Program-made: the position numbers and the translations under genes
Shown: positions 15,747-24,827 of the stretch, in pieces
How positions within the stretch are numbered: position 1 is the stretch's first letter
How the letters are laid out: each line of letters opens with the position of its first letter
Notes under the pieces: model-generated
What the model saw: the letters and a program-made list of their open reading frames with translations, nothing else
Database searches by the model: none
What the model was told of the DNA's origin: nothing
Origin: Flavobacterium hibisci
Lineage (GTDB): Bacteria > Bacteroidota > Bacteroidia > Flavobacteriales > Flavobacteriaceae
NCBI RefSeq assembly: GCF_020026925.1
Contig: NZ_JAIQDW010000032.1
Span: forward strand, 1 to 33,120
DNA: 33,120 nt
Direction: 5' to 3'

Positions 15747-18137
15747 CTACCTCTTAGGTTTGAAAACCAATTTTGTCGAAGTCCTTATAATCTCGTCTTT
15801 ATTCAGTGTCATCTTTCTAAATTTTCCGGCGTTGTACATTTCTGCCTGATCATCATAATGTTTGCTAAATGGGTTTCCGGATTGACCGGTCGGTAAGATG
15901 CTCCAGCTGTTTTCTATATCCGAAAAATCAACCACTCTTCTTGTTGAAGGACCGCCTTTTACATAATATTTTCCTTCGTCATTATATCCAAAAAACAAAT
16001 TATTGATTACTTCATTGGAACCCGGAGCACTGAAAGATCCCACATTAAATAACTTTCGGAGTGCTGCAACTTTCCCTAATGGATGCTCATGTTCTACCGT
16101 ATGCACTTTTCCCCAATTCCAGTCAGAAATATTTTCTCCTAACTGATTTTGCAAAGCAATGATGGCGTCGCGAAATGCTTTTGAAACAACAACAGTTCTC
16201 GTTTCTTTTACATTTTTTGTTTTGATATTATCCCACCAAATCGAGTTTTCATTTTTGATCTGATTGGCTATAACTTGTTTTCCTAAAGAAATTCCTAAGA
16301 ATAAACTGAAGTTTTCTTTACCCATTTCGTCTTCAAAAGTATTTTTCAAATAGAGATAAATCCACTTGTTGTAAATCGTAGGCGCGACATCCTCTATATT
16401 CGTCGTTCCTTTCCATGATTTTAAAACTTTCAATGCTTCTTTTTCTTTGTTTGAAAGTGGTTTTGAATCTAAACCCGAAATGAGATCTTTAACCACACCA
16501 ACCGCAACATCAGAAGTGTTATCGAAAATCATCTTACTGATCCCTTCTTTGTCCCAATTGGATTTTGAGTCCAGAAGTCCCGAAATTCTTTTGGCGCGGT
16601 CTTCTGGTAAATAATACCCTGGGTAAAGAAATCCATTATCAATAGCTTCTGGCTGATTATTGGCAGAATAAACATATCCCCACTTTGGATTTTCTGCAGA
16701 TGGATTCTGTTCAAAATCTAAAAACCTGGTAATATCATCTTTACCCGTTGAACCATCTAAAATTAAATGTGTATTTACACCCTCGTTATGTCTATATAAT
16801 TTACCGCTCGCCCACCATCCAACGTTACCTTTTGCATCGCCATACATTACATTTAACCCTGGTGCAGCGATCAGACTAACCGCTTTTTTAAAATCGGCAG
16901 TATTTTTAGCATGCGAGAATCCGTAAGCTGCATCTAAAATCAAGATAGGCTCCCTTGTATAGGTCCATGACATCGCAATTGGATTTTTCTTATCTAAGCG
17001 TTCCATTAAATCATTCATAACAGGTCCATGGCGCGTTAATTTAACTGTAAGAACAACATCCGAAGAATCTTTTACTTTAATCGTTTTTTTTCTGATTTCA
17101 TATTTGCTGAAACCTGTCGGCGTTTGATATTGAGAAGGGTCACCTGTTTTGTTTTTTTCCTTATAAAAATCGATATCATCATTTTCGAACATTGTCAGAC
17201 CATAAGCATACTCCCTGTTATGTGCCAAAAGCGGAAATGGAGTTCCTGCCAGGTAACAGCCATACAATTCTTGCTTCGGTGTAACTAAATGTGCTTCATA
17301 CCAGGTTCCAGGCTGAGAAAATCCGATATGTGGATCATTTGCAAAAATAACTTTTCCTGTTTTGGTTTTATTTGATCCCACCACCCAGCTATTGCTTCCA
17401 ACAAACGGTGGAACTGGAGATTTATCCAATAGAAGAGCAACTGATTTTGCGATCTCGGTATATTCTTCGATATTTTCTTTTGAGTTTTTAATTTGTGTTG
17501 TATTGAATTCACCTTCGATTCCTAAGTCTTTCAAATATTCAACACCATATTTATCCCGAATTTCTGTCAGCAAAGGATCCGTTTTTTGCGCCATTGCAAA
17601 ACTAAAAGACATATAACCGAAAATATTATACACATCTTCTATCGTAAATTTTTGCTTTTTTACGCCTACCAAAGTAAATTCTATTGGTGTAACCCCATTC
17701 TCCAAATATTGATTTATTCCGTCAAGATAAGCCTGGGTTAGTTTATAGCTTTCGCTGTTTTTATCTAATTTTGCAATTGCATTTGCAGAAGCTTCTTCAA
17801 TACCAATTCCGGCAAAAAATTTATCATTTTTAAGCGCGACGCCTCCAAAAATTTCAGATAAACGTCCCGGAGCAATTCGGCGCAGTAATTCCATTTGCCA
17901 TAATCTTTCCTGTGCATGAACATAGCCTAAAGCAGTCATAGCGTCTTTCTCTGATTCAGCATAAATATGAGGCACCCCAAAATCATCAAAATATACGGTA
18001 GTTTCTTTTTTGAGATTTTTTAATTGTACTTCCCCTTCATATTGGGGTTTCAAATGAAAAATATAAGCAAATAAACTTATCGCAGTAACGACCAACAGTA
18101 CCAAAAGTGCTAACAAAATCTTTATAATTATCTTCAT
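15747..18137 (-). CDS. Penicillin acylase-family Ntn hydrolase
   Basis: A 796-residue enzyme of the penicillin G acylase / peptidase S45 family. It is anchored or exported through an N-terminal hydrophobic helix (about 4-27). The alpha part carries the family block DDFGVPHIYAESEKDA (51-66) and GYVHAQERLWQMELLRRIAPGR. The precursor is cut before S248 in VGSNSWVVGS, and that serine becomes the N-terminal nucleophile of the beta chain. Beta-chain blocks include GKVIFANDPHIGF, YGLTMFENDDIDFY and a late APGSNEVINNLFFGY. Members hydrolyse penicillins, acyl-homoserine lactones or other N-acyl amides; the natural substrate here is unknown. Quorum quenching is possible but not shown. It is divergent from the AsmA-like gene with about 105 bp between. 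Confidence 0.92.
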   Translation of the reverse strand: MKIIIKILLALLVLLVVTAISLFAYIFHLKPQYEGEVQLKNLKKETTVYFDDFGVPHIYAESEKDAMTALGYVHAQERLWQMELLRRIAPGRLSEIFGGVALKNDKFFAGIGIEEASANAIAKLDKNSESYKLTQAYLDGINQYLENGVTPIEFTLVGVKKQKFTIEDVYNIFGYMSFSFAMAQKTDPLLTEIRDKYGVEYLKDLGIEGEFNTTQIKNSKENIEEYTEIAKSVALLLDKSPVPPFVGSNSWVVGSNKTKTGKVIFANDPHIGFSQPGTWYEAHLVTPKQELYGCYLAGTPFPLLAHNREYAYGLTMFENDDIDFYKEKNKTGDPSQYQTPTGFSKYEIRKKTIKVKDSSDVVLTVKLTRHGPVMNDLMERLDKKNPIAMSWTYTREPILILDAAYGFSHAKNTADFKKAVSLIAAPGLNVMYGDAKGNVGWWASGKLYRHNEGVNTHLILDGSTGKDDITRFLDFEQNPSAENPKWGYVYSANNQPEAIDNGFLYPGYYLPEDRAKRISGLLDSKSNWDKEGISKMIFDNTSDVAVGVVKDLISGLDSKPLSNKEKEALKVLKSWKGTTNIEDVAPTIYNKWIYLYLKNTFEDEMGKENFSLFLGISLGKQVIANQIKNENSIWWDNIKTKNVKETRTVVVSKAFRDAIIALQNQLGENISDWNWGKVHTVEHEHPLGKVAALRKLFNVGSFSAPGSNEVINNLFFGYNDEGKYYVKGGPSTRRVVDFSDIENSWSILPTGQSGNPFSKHYDDQAEMYNAGKFRKMTLNKDEIIRTSTKLVFKPKR

Positions 18138-18242
18138 ACTTAAAGCTTAGGAAAAGTAATATTATAACTTATAATCTAAATGGTGTAAAAAACAATATTA
18201 TTAAAAAACCTAAATTTATGTAATTAATACCAATACGATATA

Positions 18243-19799
18243 ATGTCAATCTATAAAAAAATAGCAATCGGTTTAATTTCTGTACTTCTTGTTGGAATAT
18301 TTCTCAACATTGGCCTTAACTACTGGATCAAAAAGCAGCTTCCCATCATTATTCACGAGAAAAATAATACCGCTTATGATATCAATTATGAAAAAATTGA
18401 AGTTTCATTATGGTCCAGAAATATCTATGCAGAGACATTATTGGTAAATCCTAAAAATGCACCGAAAGATAGCAAAAATGGACTTTTCTCTAAAATCGAG
18501 TCCATTACAATTGAGCATTTCAATATTTGGGATTTGGCTTTTAACGATATCATTCAGGCTGAAAGCATTATTATCAATAAACCCCGTGTAATTCTATATA
18601 AAAAAGGTGAAAAACTATTAAACAACAGCAAAAGCATTAAAACACAAATTGTTGAACCTTTCAGAAAAATAATTGCCGTTTCTAACATTTATTTAAATGA
18701 CGGAACAGTCGATGTTGTTTCTTTAGATTCTGAAAAACCAATTTTCAGCGTTAAGAAAATCATATTAAAACTGGAAGGAATTTTAATTACGGATGCCACC
18801 CTTAAAGAAAAAATCCCGCTTCAATATAAAAGTTACGCATTAGTTCTGGATAGTTTGTTTTACAGACCAAGTGCTTTTTATCATATCAATATTGGCAAAA
18901 TAAGTACTGAAAAGAACTTTTTAAAAATCAATAATTTCTCTAATCTTCCTCAATTCAGCCGACGTGATTTTACGAAACGTTTAGAAAAAGAAAAAGACAT
19001 TTATACACTCAAATTTGATTCGGCCCAAATTAAAAAAATGGACTGGGGCTTTAAGAATGACCGCTTTTTCTTCAAGGCAAATTCGGTTGTAATCAATCAT
19101 TTTGATGCCAATATTTATCGCGGCAAAATGCCAAAAGACGATTTAAGCAAAAAATATCTTTACAATCATTTATTACGAAATATTAAATTTCCGCTTCAAA
19201 TTGACACTTTACAGGCTTTGAAATCAAAATTGGTTTATGAAGAAGAAATAGATTTTTCTAAAGGGCCCGGGGTTCTGAATTTTGATAAATTTAATCTACA
19301 GGCAACCAATCTGAGAAGTGGTTTTGGCTTAAAAAAAACCAATGACGTTAAGATTAAAGTAAATTGTATTTTCATGAAAACGTCACCTCTTAATGTCGAC
19401 TGGAGTTTTAATGTTTTAGACAAAAAAGATAGTTTTCATATTCAGGGCGTAATTTCAAATTTTGATGTTGCGGCAATGGGACGATTCAGCAAGCCTTATA
19501 TGAATGCATCATTCACAGGAGTTTTTAGCAAATATCGCTTTAACTTTTATGGGAATGATATTATTTCAAAAGGAAATGCTTCATTGGATTACGATGATCT
19601 TAAAGTGAAATTATACAAAAAGAAAAAGCCTGAAAAAGAAGCCAAACTCAAAAGTGCTATCGTTAATCTGCTAGTTAAAAATGACTCCAATAACAGGACA
19701 AAAACTGCGGATGTTGAGTTGGAACGTATTCAGGAAAAATCCTTTTATAACTTTTTATGGCGCAGTATAGCTGAATCCCTGAAGAAGATCCTGATTTAA
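18243..19799 (+). CDS. AsmA/DUF748-like envelope protein
   Basis: A 518-residue protein with a single N-terminal membrane helix (about 6-29) and a long beta-rich region. The start, IKKQLPIIIHEKNNTAYDINYEKIEV, and later blocks such as the SVKKIILKLEGILITD stretch resemble AsmA-like / DUF748 repeats. These form periplasmic beta-grooves that may move lipids between membranes. The C-terminus is Lys-rich and ends near a weak hydrophobic run. The assignment rests on the overall pattern, not on a sharp motif. It is followed by a hairpin at 19815-19836 and then, 85 bp later, by the 601-residue gene on the same strand. Confidence 0.6.
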   Translation: MSIYKKIAIGLISVLLVGIFLNIGLNYWIKKQLPIIIHEKNNTAYDINYEKIEVSLWSRNIYAETLLVNPKNAPKDSKNGLFSKIESITIEHFNIWDLAFNDIIQAESIIINKPRVILYKKGEKLLNNSKSIKTQIVEPFRKIIAVSNIYLNDGTVDVVSLDSEKPIFSVKKIILKLEGILITDATLKEKIPLQYKSYALVLDSLFYRPSAFYHINIGKISTEKNFLKINNFSNLPQFSRRDFTKRLEKEKDIYTLKFDSAQIKKMDWGFKNDRFFFKANSVVINHFDANIYRGKMPKDDLSKKYLYNHLLRNIKFPLQIDTLQALKSKLVYEEEIDFSKGPGVLNFDKFNLQATNLRSGFGLKKTNDVKIKVNCIFMKTSPLNVDWSFNVLDKKDSFHIQGVISNFDVAAMGRFSKPYMNASFTGVFSKYRFNFYGNDIISKGNASLDYDDLKVKLYKKKKPEKEAKLKSAIVNLLVKNDSNNRTKTADVELERIQEKSFYNFLWRSIAESLKKILI

Positions 19800-19814
19800 A
19801 TCTGAACGAATCTC

Positions 19815-19836
19815 AAACCTGACAATTATCAGGTTT
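19815..19836 (+). terminator. Weak hairpin after the AsmA-like gene
   Basis: AAACCTGA (19815-19822), loop CAATTA, TCAGGTTT (19829-19836). The T-run begins about 10 nt later, so this could be a weak terminator or an attenuator ahead of the next gene. Confidence 0.4.
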
Positions 19837-19884
19837 AGAGAAAATGTTTTTTTCAATCTTTGTTTTTATTTTAATTGAAAACAA

Positions 19885-21690
19885 ATGACAAAGAAACGTT
19901 TACACACTTTTCATATTCCGGTAATGGGACTTGCTTATACCATTGATAGTCCGATTCGGGTGGCGCAATACGGCATTTCGTCTGTAATATCAATTGCCGA
20001 CGATGATCTGATTGAGAAGATGCGTAATTTTTACAGCACCAAATTCAACCTCCCGTATGAAGAAATAACCCAAAAAATTCACGATTACCGGGCTGAAAGA
20101 ATTACATCTTATCTAAATCTGGTTGATAAAATCGTAAAAGAGAAATTCGAAAATTTTAAATCCGAAATAGCCGGGAGCAAAACTGCTTTAGAAAACTTTA
20201 TTGCGATGCTGCCCAATACATCAGATATCAAAAAAGGGTTTCAAAATTTACTTGAAGATGGAATTTCTGTTAAAGAAAATATTCAGAATTATATCGAGTC
20301 CCATCTTTTTCCGGGCGAGATTGATGTAAATATTATGACGAAATTAGACAAAGATAATTTCGTAAAAAACAAGCAGCTTCCTCTTGAATTTAATGATGCT
20401 CATGCTGCTTTAAGAGGCTTTGCCAACAGTAATCTCCAATCATCAGTGGTGCTTTCTGCCGGAATGAATCCGAAGCTTTATAGTTATTTTGAAAATTTCA
20501 GTGATTTTTTTCCGAATGAAAACAATCAGCTTAGAAAGAAGATCATTTTAAAAGTCAGTGATTTTAGATCAGCTATGATTCAGGGAAATTTTTTAGCCAA
20601 GAAAGGACTCTGGGTCTCTGAATACCGAATTGAATCCGGGCTAAATTGCGGCGGACATGCTTTTGCAACTGACGGACTTTTACTAGGGACGATTCTTGAA
20701 GAATTTAAACAGAAAAAGCAACAATTGATTCAGAATTCACATGATTTAATGACAAAAGTACTGCAACAGAAAAATGCATATTTTCCTGAGCAGCCTTTAG
20801 ATTTAAAAATTACCGTTCAGGGTGGCGTGGGTACATCTGAAGAACACGAATTTTTACTGGACAATTACAAAGTGGATTCTGTTGGCTGGGGATCGCCATT
20901 TTTATTGGTTTCAGAAGCCACATCTGTAGATGATGATACCCGAAAATTATTAATAAATGCTAAAGAAGAAGATCTTTACTTAAGTCATATTTCGCCTTTG
21001 GGAGTTCCGTTTAATACTTTGAAAGGAACGACAAATGAAATTCTGAAACAAAAGCGCATTCGGGAAAACAAGGCTGGAAGTTCCTGTCCGAAAAAATTTC
21101 TGGCATTAAGCAAAGAATACGATCCACACGGAATTTGTACTGCGTCAAAAAAATACCAGCACATTAAACTGGAAGAACTGAACGCTATAAAAAACACTAT
21201 TTCACTCAATGCTTTTGAGAATGCTAAAGCTAAAATTACAGAGAAATCCTGTTTGTGTGTTGGTTTAGCAAATGCTTCTTATTTAGAAAATGACATTAAA
21301 ATAAAAGGACAATCTCAGGGAGTTGTAATTTGTCCAGGACCAAATATGGCATATTTCGACCAGGAAGTTTCATTAAAAGATATGTTACAGCATATTTATG
21401 GAAATAAGTCAATTTTAAGAACCCACGATCGTCCAAATTTATTTGTGAAAGAATTAAAAATGTATATAGACTATTTTAGAAATGAAATTGAGACAATTTC
21501 CGGAGAAATAAGTTCAAATCAAATTAAAAAATGGAATACTTTTAAAAGCAATATTTTAGAAGGAATCCACTATTATCAAAATCTGTTTTCACACACCTTA
21601 TACTTTAAAAATGATGAACAGAGAATGAAAAATCAATTTGATTTTTATAAATCAGAATTAAATTCAATTCAAATACCAAAACTAGCTTAA
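19885..21690 (+). CDS. Putative FMN-binding TIM-barrel protein (nitronate monooxygenase-like) with a Cys-rich C-terminus
   Basis: A 601-residue cytoplasmic protein, not in a family that I can name. The first ~350 residues resemble the nitronate monooxygenase / FabK barrel. IPVMGLAYTIDSPIRVA is near the N-terminus and ESGLNCGGHAFATDG (about 250-264) sits where that family has its FMN-binding EAGGH motif. VQGGVGTSEE (311-320) then DSVGWGSPFLLVSEA (331-345) parallel the phosphate-binding GG and GTRF segments. Charged helical segments (60-150) would be an insertion. The rest (about 380-520) contains C401, C418, C456, C458 and C483, which could hold an Fe-S cluster, as in GSSCPKK, HGICTASKKY, KSCLCVG and VICPGPN. 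Catalysis and substrate are unknown; a flavin/Fe-S redox role is inference. It ends at a strong bidirectional terminator. Confidence 0.6.
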   Translation: MTKKRLHTFHIPVMGLAYTIDSPIRVAQYGISSVISIADDDLIEKMRNFYSTKFNLPYEEITQKIHDYRAERITSYLNLVDKIVKEKFENFKSEIAGSKTALENFIAMLPNTSDIKKGFQNLLEDGISVKENIQNYIESHLFPGEIDVNIMTKLDKDNFVKNKQLPLEFNDAHAALRGFANSNLQSSVVLSAGMNPKLYSYFENFSDFFPNENNQLRKKIILKVSDFRSAMIQGNFLAKKGLWVSEYRIESGLNCGGHAFATDGLLLGTILEEFKQKKQQLIQNSHDLMTKVLQQKNAYFPEQPLDLKITVQGGVGTSEEHEFLLDNYKVDSVGWGSPFLLVSEATSVDDDTRKLLINAKEEDLYLSHISPLGVPFNTLKGTTNEILKQKRIRENKAGSSCPKKFLALSKEYDPHGICTASKKYQHIKLEELNAIKNTISLNAFENAKAKITEKSCLCVGLANASYLENDIKIKGQSQGVVICPGPNMAYFDQEVSLKDMLQHIYGNKSILRTHDRPNLFVKELKMYIDYFRNEIETISGEISSNQIKKWNTFKSNILEGIHYYQNLFSHTLYFKNDEQRMKNQFDFYKSELNSIQIPKLA

Positions 21691-21697
21691 AAATAAC

Positions 21698-21726
21698 AAA
21701 ACCCCGATTGATGAAATCGGGGTTTT
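21698..21726. terminator. Bidirectional terminator between convergent genes
   Basis: AAAACCCCGATT (21698-21709) pairs exactly with AATCGGGGTTTT (21715-21726). A and T tracts on both sides serve the rightward 601-residue gene and the leftward glycine-zipper gene. Confidence 0.92.
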
Positions 21727-21753
21727 GCTTATCATTTATTATAGGATTAAATC

Positions 21754-22203
21754 TTATTCTTTTTTCTTTTTGCTGCCATCAATAATAGCTCCAGTTCCGG
21801 CTCCAACACCAGCTCCGGCCAAACCGCCAATTATGGCTCCTTCGCCTTTTTTCTTGCTGACTGCAGCGCCTGTAATTGCTCCAACTCCGGCACCAATCAC
21901 CGCACCTTTTGCAGTAGAACTCCAGCCTTTCTTTTTAGCAGGAGCCGCTGTAGTTGTAGTTGTTGCATCCTGACGCACTACGACAACTTTTTGTGCTTCT
22001 GCTTTTCGTGCTTCTTCTGCTTTTTCTTTTTCCTCCTGCAGATTAGCCATTTCTGTTTTCATCGAATCAATGACTCTTTGTTTGTTAATTTCAACTTTCA
22101 TTGAATCAATACTGGCCTGCTTCGCTTTCTCAATATCAGCTTTTCCCTGATTTTGACAAGAAATTACAGTTAATGCGACTAATAAAGAATATAACGTTTT
22201 CAT
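21754..22203 (-). CDS. Glycine-zipper lipoprotein
   Basis: A 149-residue exported lipoprotein: signal peptide ending TVISC, with lipidated C16. Next is a charged helical stretch (about 22-72) of Glu/Lys/Ala that includes a repeated IDSMK unit and probably forms a coiled coil. A Thr/Ala linker follows, then a glycine zipper (about 98-140) with GxxxG spacing, as in AVIGAGVGAITGAAV and IIGGLAGAGVGAG, ending in KKKKE. Glycine-zipper outer-membrane proteins insert in or stiffen the envelope; the precise role is unknown. The gene stands alone, with kynureninase upstream and a shared terminator downstream. Confidence 0.8.
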   Translation of the reverse strand: MKTLYSLLVALTVISCQNQGKADIEKAKQASIDSMKVEINKQRVIDSMKTEMANLQEEKEKAEEARKAEAQKVVVVRQDATTTTTAAPAKKKGWSSTAKGAVIGAGVGAITGAAVSKKKGEGAIIGGLAGAGVGAGTGAIIDGSKKKKE

Positions 22204-22309
22204 AATTGTATTTTTTAAAAAAAATTATAAAACAAAGTAAAACAGAATGCCTTAATAATGTGTTACAAAATTTTGAAGAAAATTTACAGAATTAAATGAA
22301 AGGTTTTTT

Positions 22310-23584
22310 TTATTTTGCAAGAATTCCATCTTTTAAAATCTGTCCAAAATCATACATATCCTCAAAAGAACAATATAAAGGAACTGGTGCCAGACGAACG
22401 ACATTAGGCTCGCGCCAGTCTGTAATTACGCCGTTTTTCATCAAATAATCGAATAATCTTCTTCCTTCTCCATGTAAAAAAACAGATAGCTGACAAGCTC
22501 TTTCTCCTTGATTTGATGGTGTTATAATTTCGAAATTACTATCAACTTCCTTATCAATTTCATGAAGTATAAATTCCAGATAAGAGGTAATTTTATCTCT
22601 TTTGGCAATTAAAGTATCCATTCCAACCTCGGCAAACATTTCTACAGAAGCTAAATAGGGAGCCAAAGAAAGTACGGGCAAATTACTGATCTGCCAGCCA
22701 CCCGCACCTTCAACTGGATCAAAATTAGGTTCCATTTTAAATCGGCGTTCTTTATTATGTCCCCACCAGCCTGCAAATCTTGGCAAATCTGAATTATGAT
22801 GTCTTTCATGAACAAAACACCCGGAAGCATTTCCTGGACCTGAATTCATATATTTATAACTGCACCACGCAGCGAAATCTACATTCCAGTCGTGAAGTTC
22901 TAATTTTATATTTCCAGCAGCATGAGCTAAATCCCAACCTACTTTTGCACCAGCTTTTTGTCCGGCTGCAGTAATGGTTTTAATGTCAAAAACCTGCCCG
23001 GTATAATAATTTACGCCTCCAATTAAAACCAAAGCCAACTCGTCACCAACTTCTTCAATTTTTGCCAGAATATCTTCAAGGCGAATATTGTGTTCTCCTT
23101 CGCGGCGTTTTATTTCTACAATAGCATCTTCCGGTTTATATCCATGAAAATGAACCTGGCTTTGGAACATATACTGATCTGACGGAAAGGCTTTTTCTTC
23201 GCAGATAATTTTATAACGGGTTGCCGTAGGCTGATAGAAAGAAACCATCAGCAAATGAAGGTTTACGGTCAAAGTATTCATAACCGTGACTTCTGAAGGC
23301 AGGGCACCTACAATTTTACTTAAAGGTTCCGGGAATCTTTCCTGATAATCCCACCATGGTTTTTCTGCATAAAAATGACCTTCTACCGCAAGATGTGCCC
23401 AGTCATTCATTATTTCATCAATATAAAATTTGGTTCTTTTGGGCTGTAATCCTAAAGAATTTCCGGTGAAATAAATCACACGTTTACCATCTATTTTAGG
23501 AAAAATAAACTGATCCTGATAATGATTTAAAACGTCTTGTGAGTCAAGTTGTTTAGCGAATTCGCGAGTATTTTGAAAAGTCAT
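22310..23584 (-). CDS. kynU: Kynureninase
   Basis: PLP-dependent hydrolase that cleaves kynurenine or 3-hydroxykynurenine to anthranilate or 3-hydroxyanthranilate plus alanine. The 424-residue length is normal. The Schiff-base lysine is K244 in CSYKYMNSGPGNASG. The PLP ring Asp is in WDLAHAAGN (D218). Near the N-terminus is YFTGNSLGLQP, a family signature. It follows on from kmo (11376-12716) in the pathway but is not in the same transcript. A near match to the promoter motif (TATTTTAG) lies at about 23602-23609. No clear terminator follows. Confidence 0.96.
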   Translation of the reverse strand: MTFQNTREFAKQLDSQDVLNHYQDQFIFPKIDGKRVIYFTGNSLGLQPKRTKFYIDEIMNDWAHLAVEGHFYAEKPWWDYQERFPEPLSKIVGALPSEVTVMNTLTVNLHLLMVSFYQPTATRYKIICEEKAFPSDQYMFQSQVHFHGYKPEDAIVEIKRREGEHNIRLEDILAKIEEVGDELALVLIGGVNYYTGQVFDIKTITAAGQKAGAKVGWDLAHAAGNIKLELHDWNVDFAAWCSYKYMNSGPGNASGCFVHERHHNSDLPRFAGWWGHNKERRFKMEPNFDPVEGAGGWQISNLPVLSLAPYLASVEMFAEVGMDTLIAKRDKITSYLEFILHEIDKEVDSNFEIITPSNQGERACQLSVFLHGEGRRLFDYLMKNGVITDWREPNVVRLAPVPLYCSFEDMYDFGQILKDGILAK

Positions 23585-23637
23585 TGTTTTTGTTTTGCCT
23601 GCTAAAATAACAAATTTTGTTTTGTTTTAAGTTTAAA

Positions 23638-23679
23638 GTTTCAAGTTGCCAATAGATCGTGAAACCTGAAACTTGAAAC
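23638..23679. repeat. Short AT-rich inverted repeat upstream of kynU
   Basis: GTTTCAAGTT (23638-23647) and AACTTGAAAC (23670-23679) are exact reverse complements. Strings of this type (AAACTTGAAAC) look like a recurring filler between flavobacterial genes, and a related piece is near 2096-2122. Function unknown. Confidence 0.4.
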
Positions 23680-23693
23680 CATTAAAAAACAAA

Positions 23694-23725
23694 AAAACCG
23701 ACAGTTTCTAAAAACTATCGGGTTA
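23694..23725 (-). terminator. Terminator of queA
   Basis: On the minus strand CCGATAGTTT pairs with AAACTGTCGG through one G-U pair (plus-strand arms near 23698-23707 and 23712-23721), followed by a T-run. It lies 25 bp past the queA stop. Confidence 0.85.
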
Positions 23726-23749
23726 TTTTATATTGAAAATTAATTCTGA

Positions 23750-24799
23750 TTAAAGAATCAACATTGCATCTCCGTAAGAATAAAACTTATATCCTTCTTT
23801 GATCGCTTCATCGTAAGCTTTTTTCATTAAATCATGTCCACAAAAAGCTGAAATCATCATTAATAATGTTGATTTTGGTGTGTGGAAATTAGTAATCATA
23901 CAGTTTGCAATACTAAAATCATGTGGAGGGAAAATGAATTTATTTGTCCAGCCTTCGTAAGGATTCAAAGTATTTGCTGAAGAAACAGAACTTTCAATGG
24001 CACGCATAGAAGTTGTTCCTACTGCACAAATACGTTTTTTCTTTGCTTTTCCTTCATTTACGATATCACAAGCTTCCTGAGTTATAATCAATTCCTCAGA
24101 ATCCATTTTGTGTTTAGATAAATCTTCCACCTCAACAGGGTTAAAAGTTCCTAAACCTACGTGTAAAGTTACCTCCGCAAAATTTACTCCTTTAATTTCC
24201 AGTTTTTTCAAAAGGTGTTTTGAGAAGTGTAAACCAGCTGTTGGTGCTGCTACAGCTCCCTCTTCTTTTGCATAAATGGTCTGATATCTGTCTGCATCTT
24301 CCGGAGTTACCTCGCGGTTGATATATTTAGGAATTGGAGTTTCTCCAAGCTCTGTCAATTTATTTCTGAATTCTTCATAAGAACCATCATATAAAAAACG
24401 TAAAGTTCTTCCGCGTGAAGTCGTGTTATCAATTACCTCAGCAACTAATGAATCGTCATCACCAAAATATAGTTTATTACCAATTCTGATTTTACGTGCC
24501 GGATCAACCAAAACATCCCAAAGACGCTGTTCAGAGTTTAGTTCTCTCAATAAAAAAACTTCGATTCTTGCTCCGGTTTTTTCTTTATTTCCGTACAAAC
24601 GTGCAGGGAAAACTTTTGTATTATTTAGAATTAAAACGTCTCCGTCATCAAAATAGTTGATTACGTCTTTAAACATTTTATGTTCGATAGTATTCTTTTT
24701 GCGGTCAATTACCATTAAACGGGACTCGTCTCTGTTTTCTGCCGGGAATTCAGCCAAAAGTTCTTTTGGTAAATTGAAATTGAAGTGTGATAATTTCAT
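23750..24799 (-). CDS. queA: tRNA preQ1(34) S-adenosylmethionine ribosyltransferase-isomerase QueA
   Basis: Transfers and isomerises the ribosyl group of SAM onto preQ1 in tRNA to give epoxyqueuosine, late in queuosine synthesis. The 349-residue length and the blocks FNLPKELLAEFPAENRDESR, VLILNNTKVFPARLYGNK, EEGAVAAPTAGLHF, TLHVGLGTFNPV and AVGTTSMRAIES are all typical of the family. Promoter element at 24863-24870; terminator at 23694-23725; hence monocistronic. The leader contains an 8-bp AT-rich hairpin. queE, an earlier pathway step, is at 2928. Confidence 0.97.
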   Translation of the reverse strand: MKLSHFNFNLPKELLAEFPAENRDESRLMVIDRKKNTIEHKMFKDVINYFDDGDVLILNNTKVFPARLYGNKEKTGARIEVFLLRELNSEQRLWDVLVDPARKIRIGNKLYFGDDDSLVAEVIDNTTSRGRTLRFLYDGSYEEFRNKLTELGETPIPKYINREVTPEDADRYQTIYAKEEGAVAAPTAGLHFSKHLLKKLEIKGVNFAEVTLHVGLGTFNPVEVEDLSKHKMDSEELIITQEACDIVNEGKAKKKRICAVGTTSMRAIESSVSSANTLNPYEGWTNKFIFPPHDFSIANCMITNFHTPKSTLLMMISAFCGHDLMKKAYDEAIKEGYKFYSYGDAMLIL

Positions 24800-24827
24800 A
24801 TTTGAATGATTGATTTTAAAGTGTAGC

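Noticed and set aside
21725..21973. Open frame on the plus strand rich in Pro and Ala, opposite the glycine-zipper gene
   Set aside because: It is the antisense shadow of the Gly/Ala-rich zipper coding region; GC-rich glycine codons give proline on the other strand. It also overlaps the terminator.
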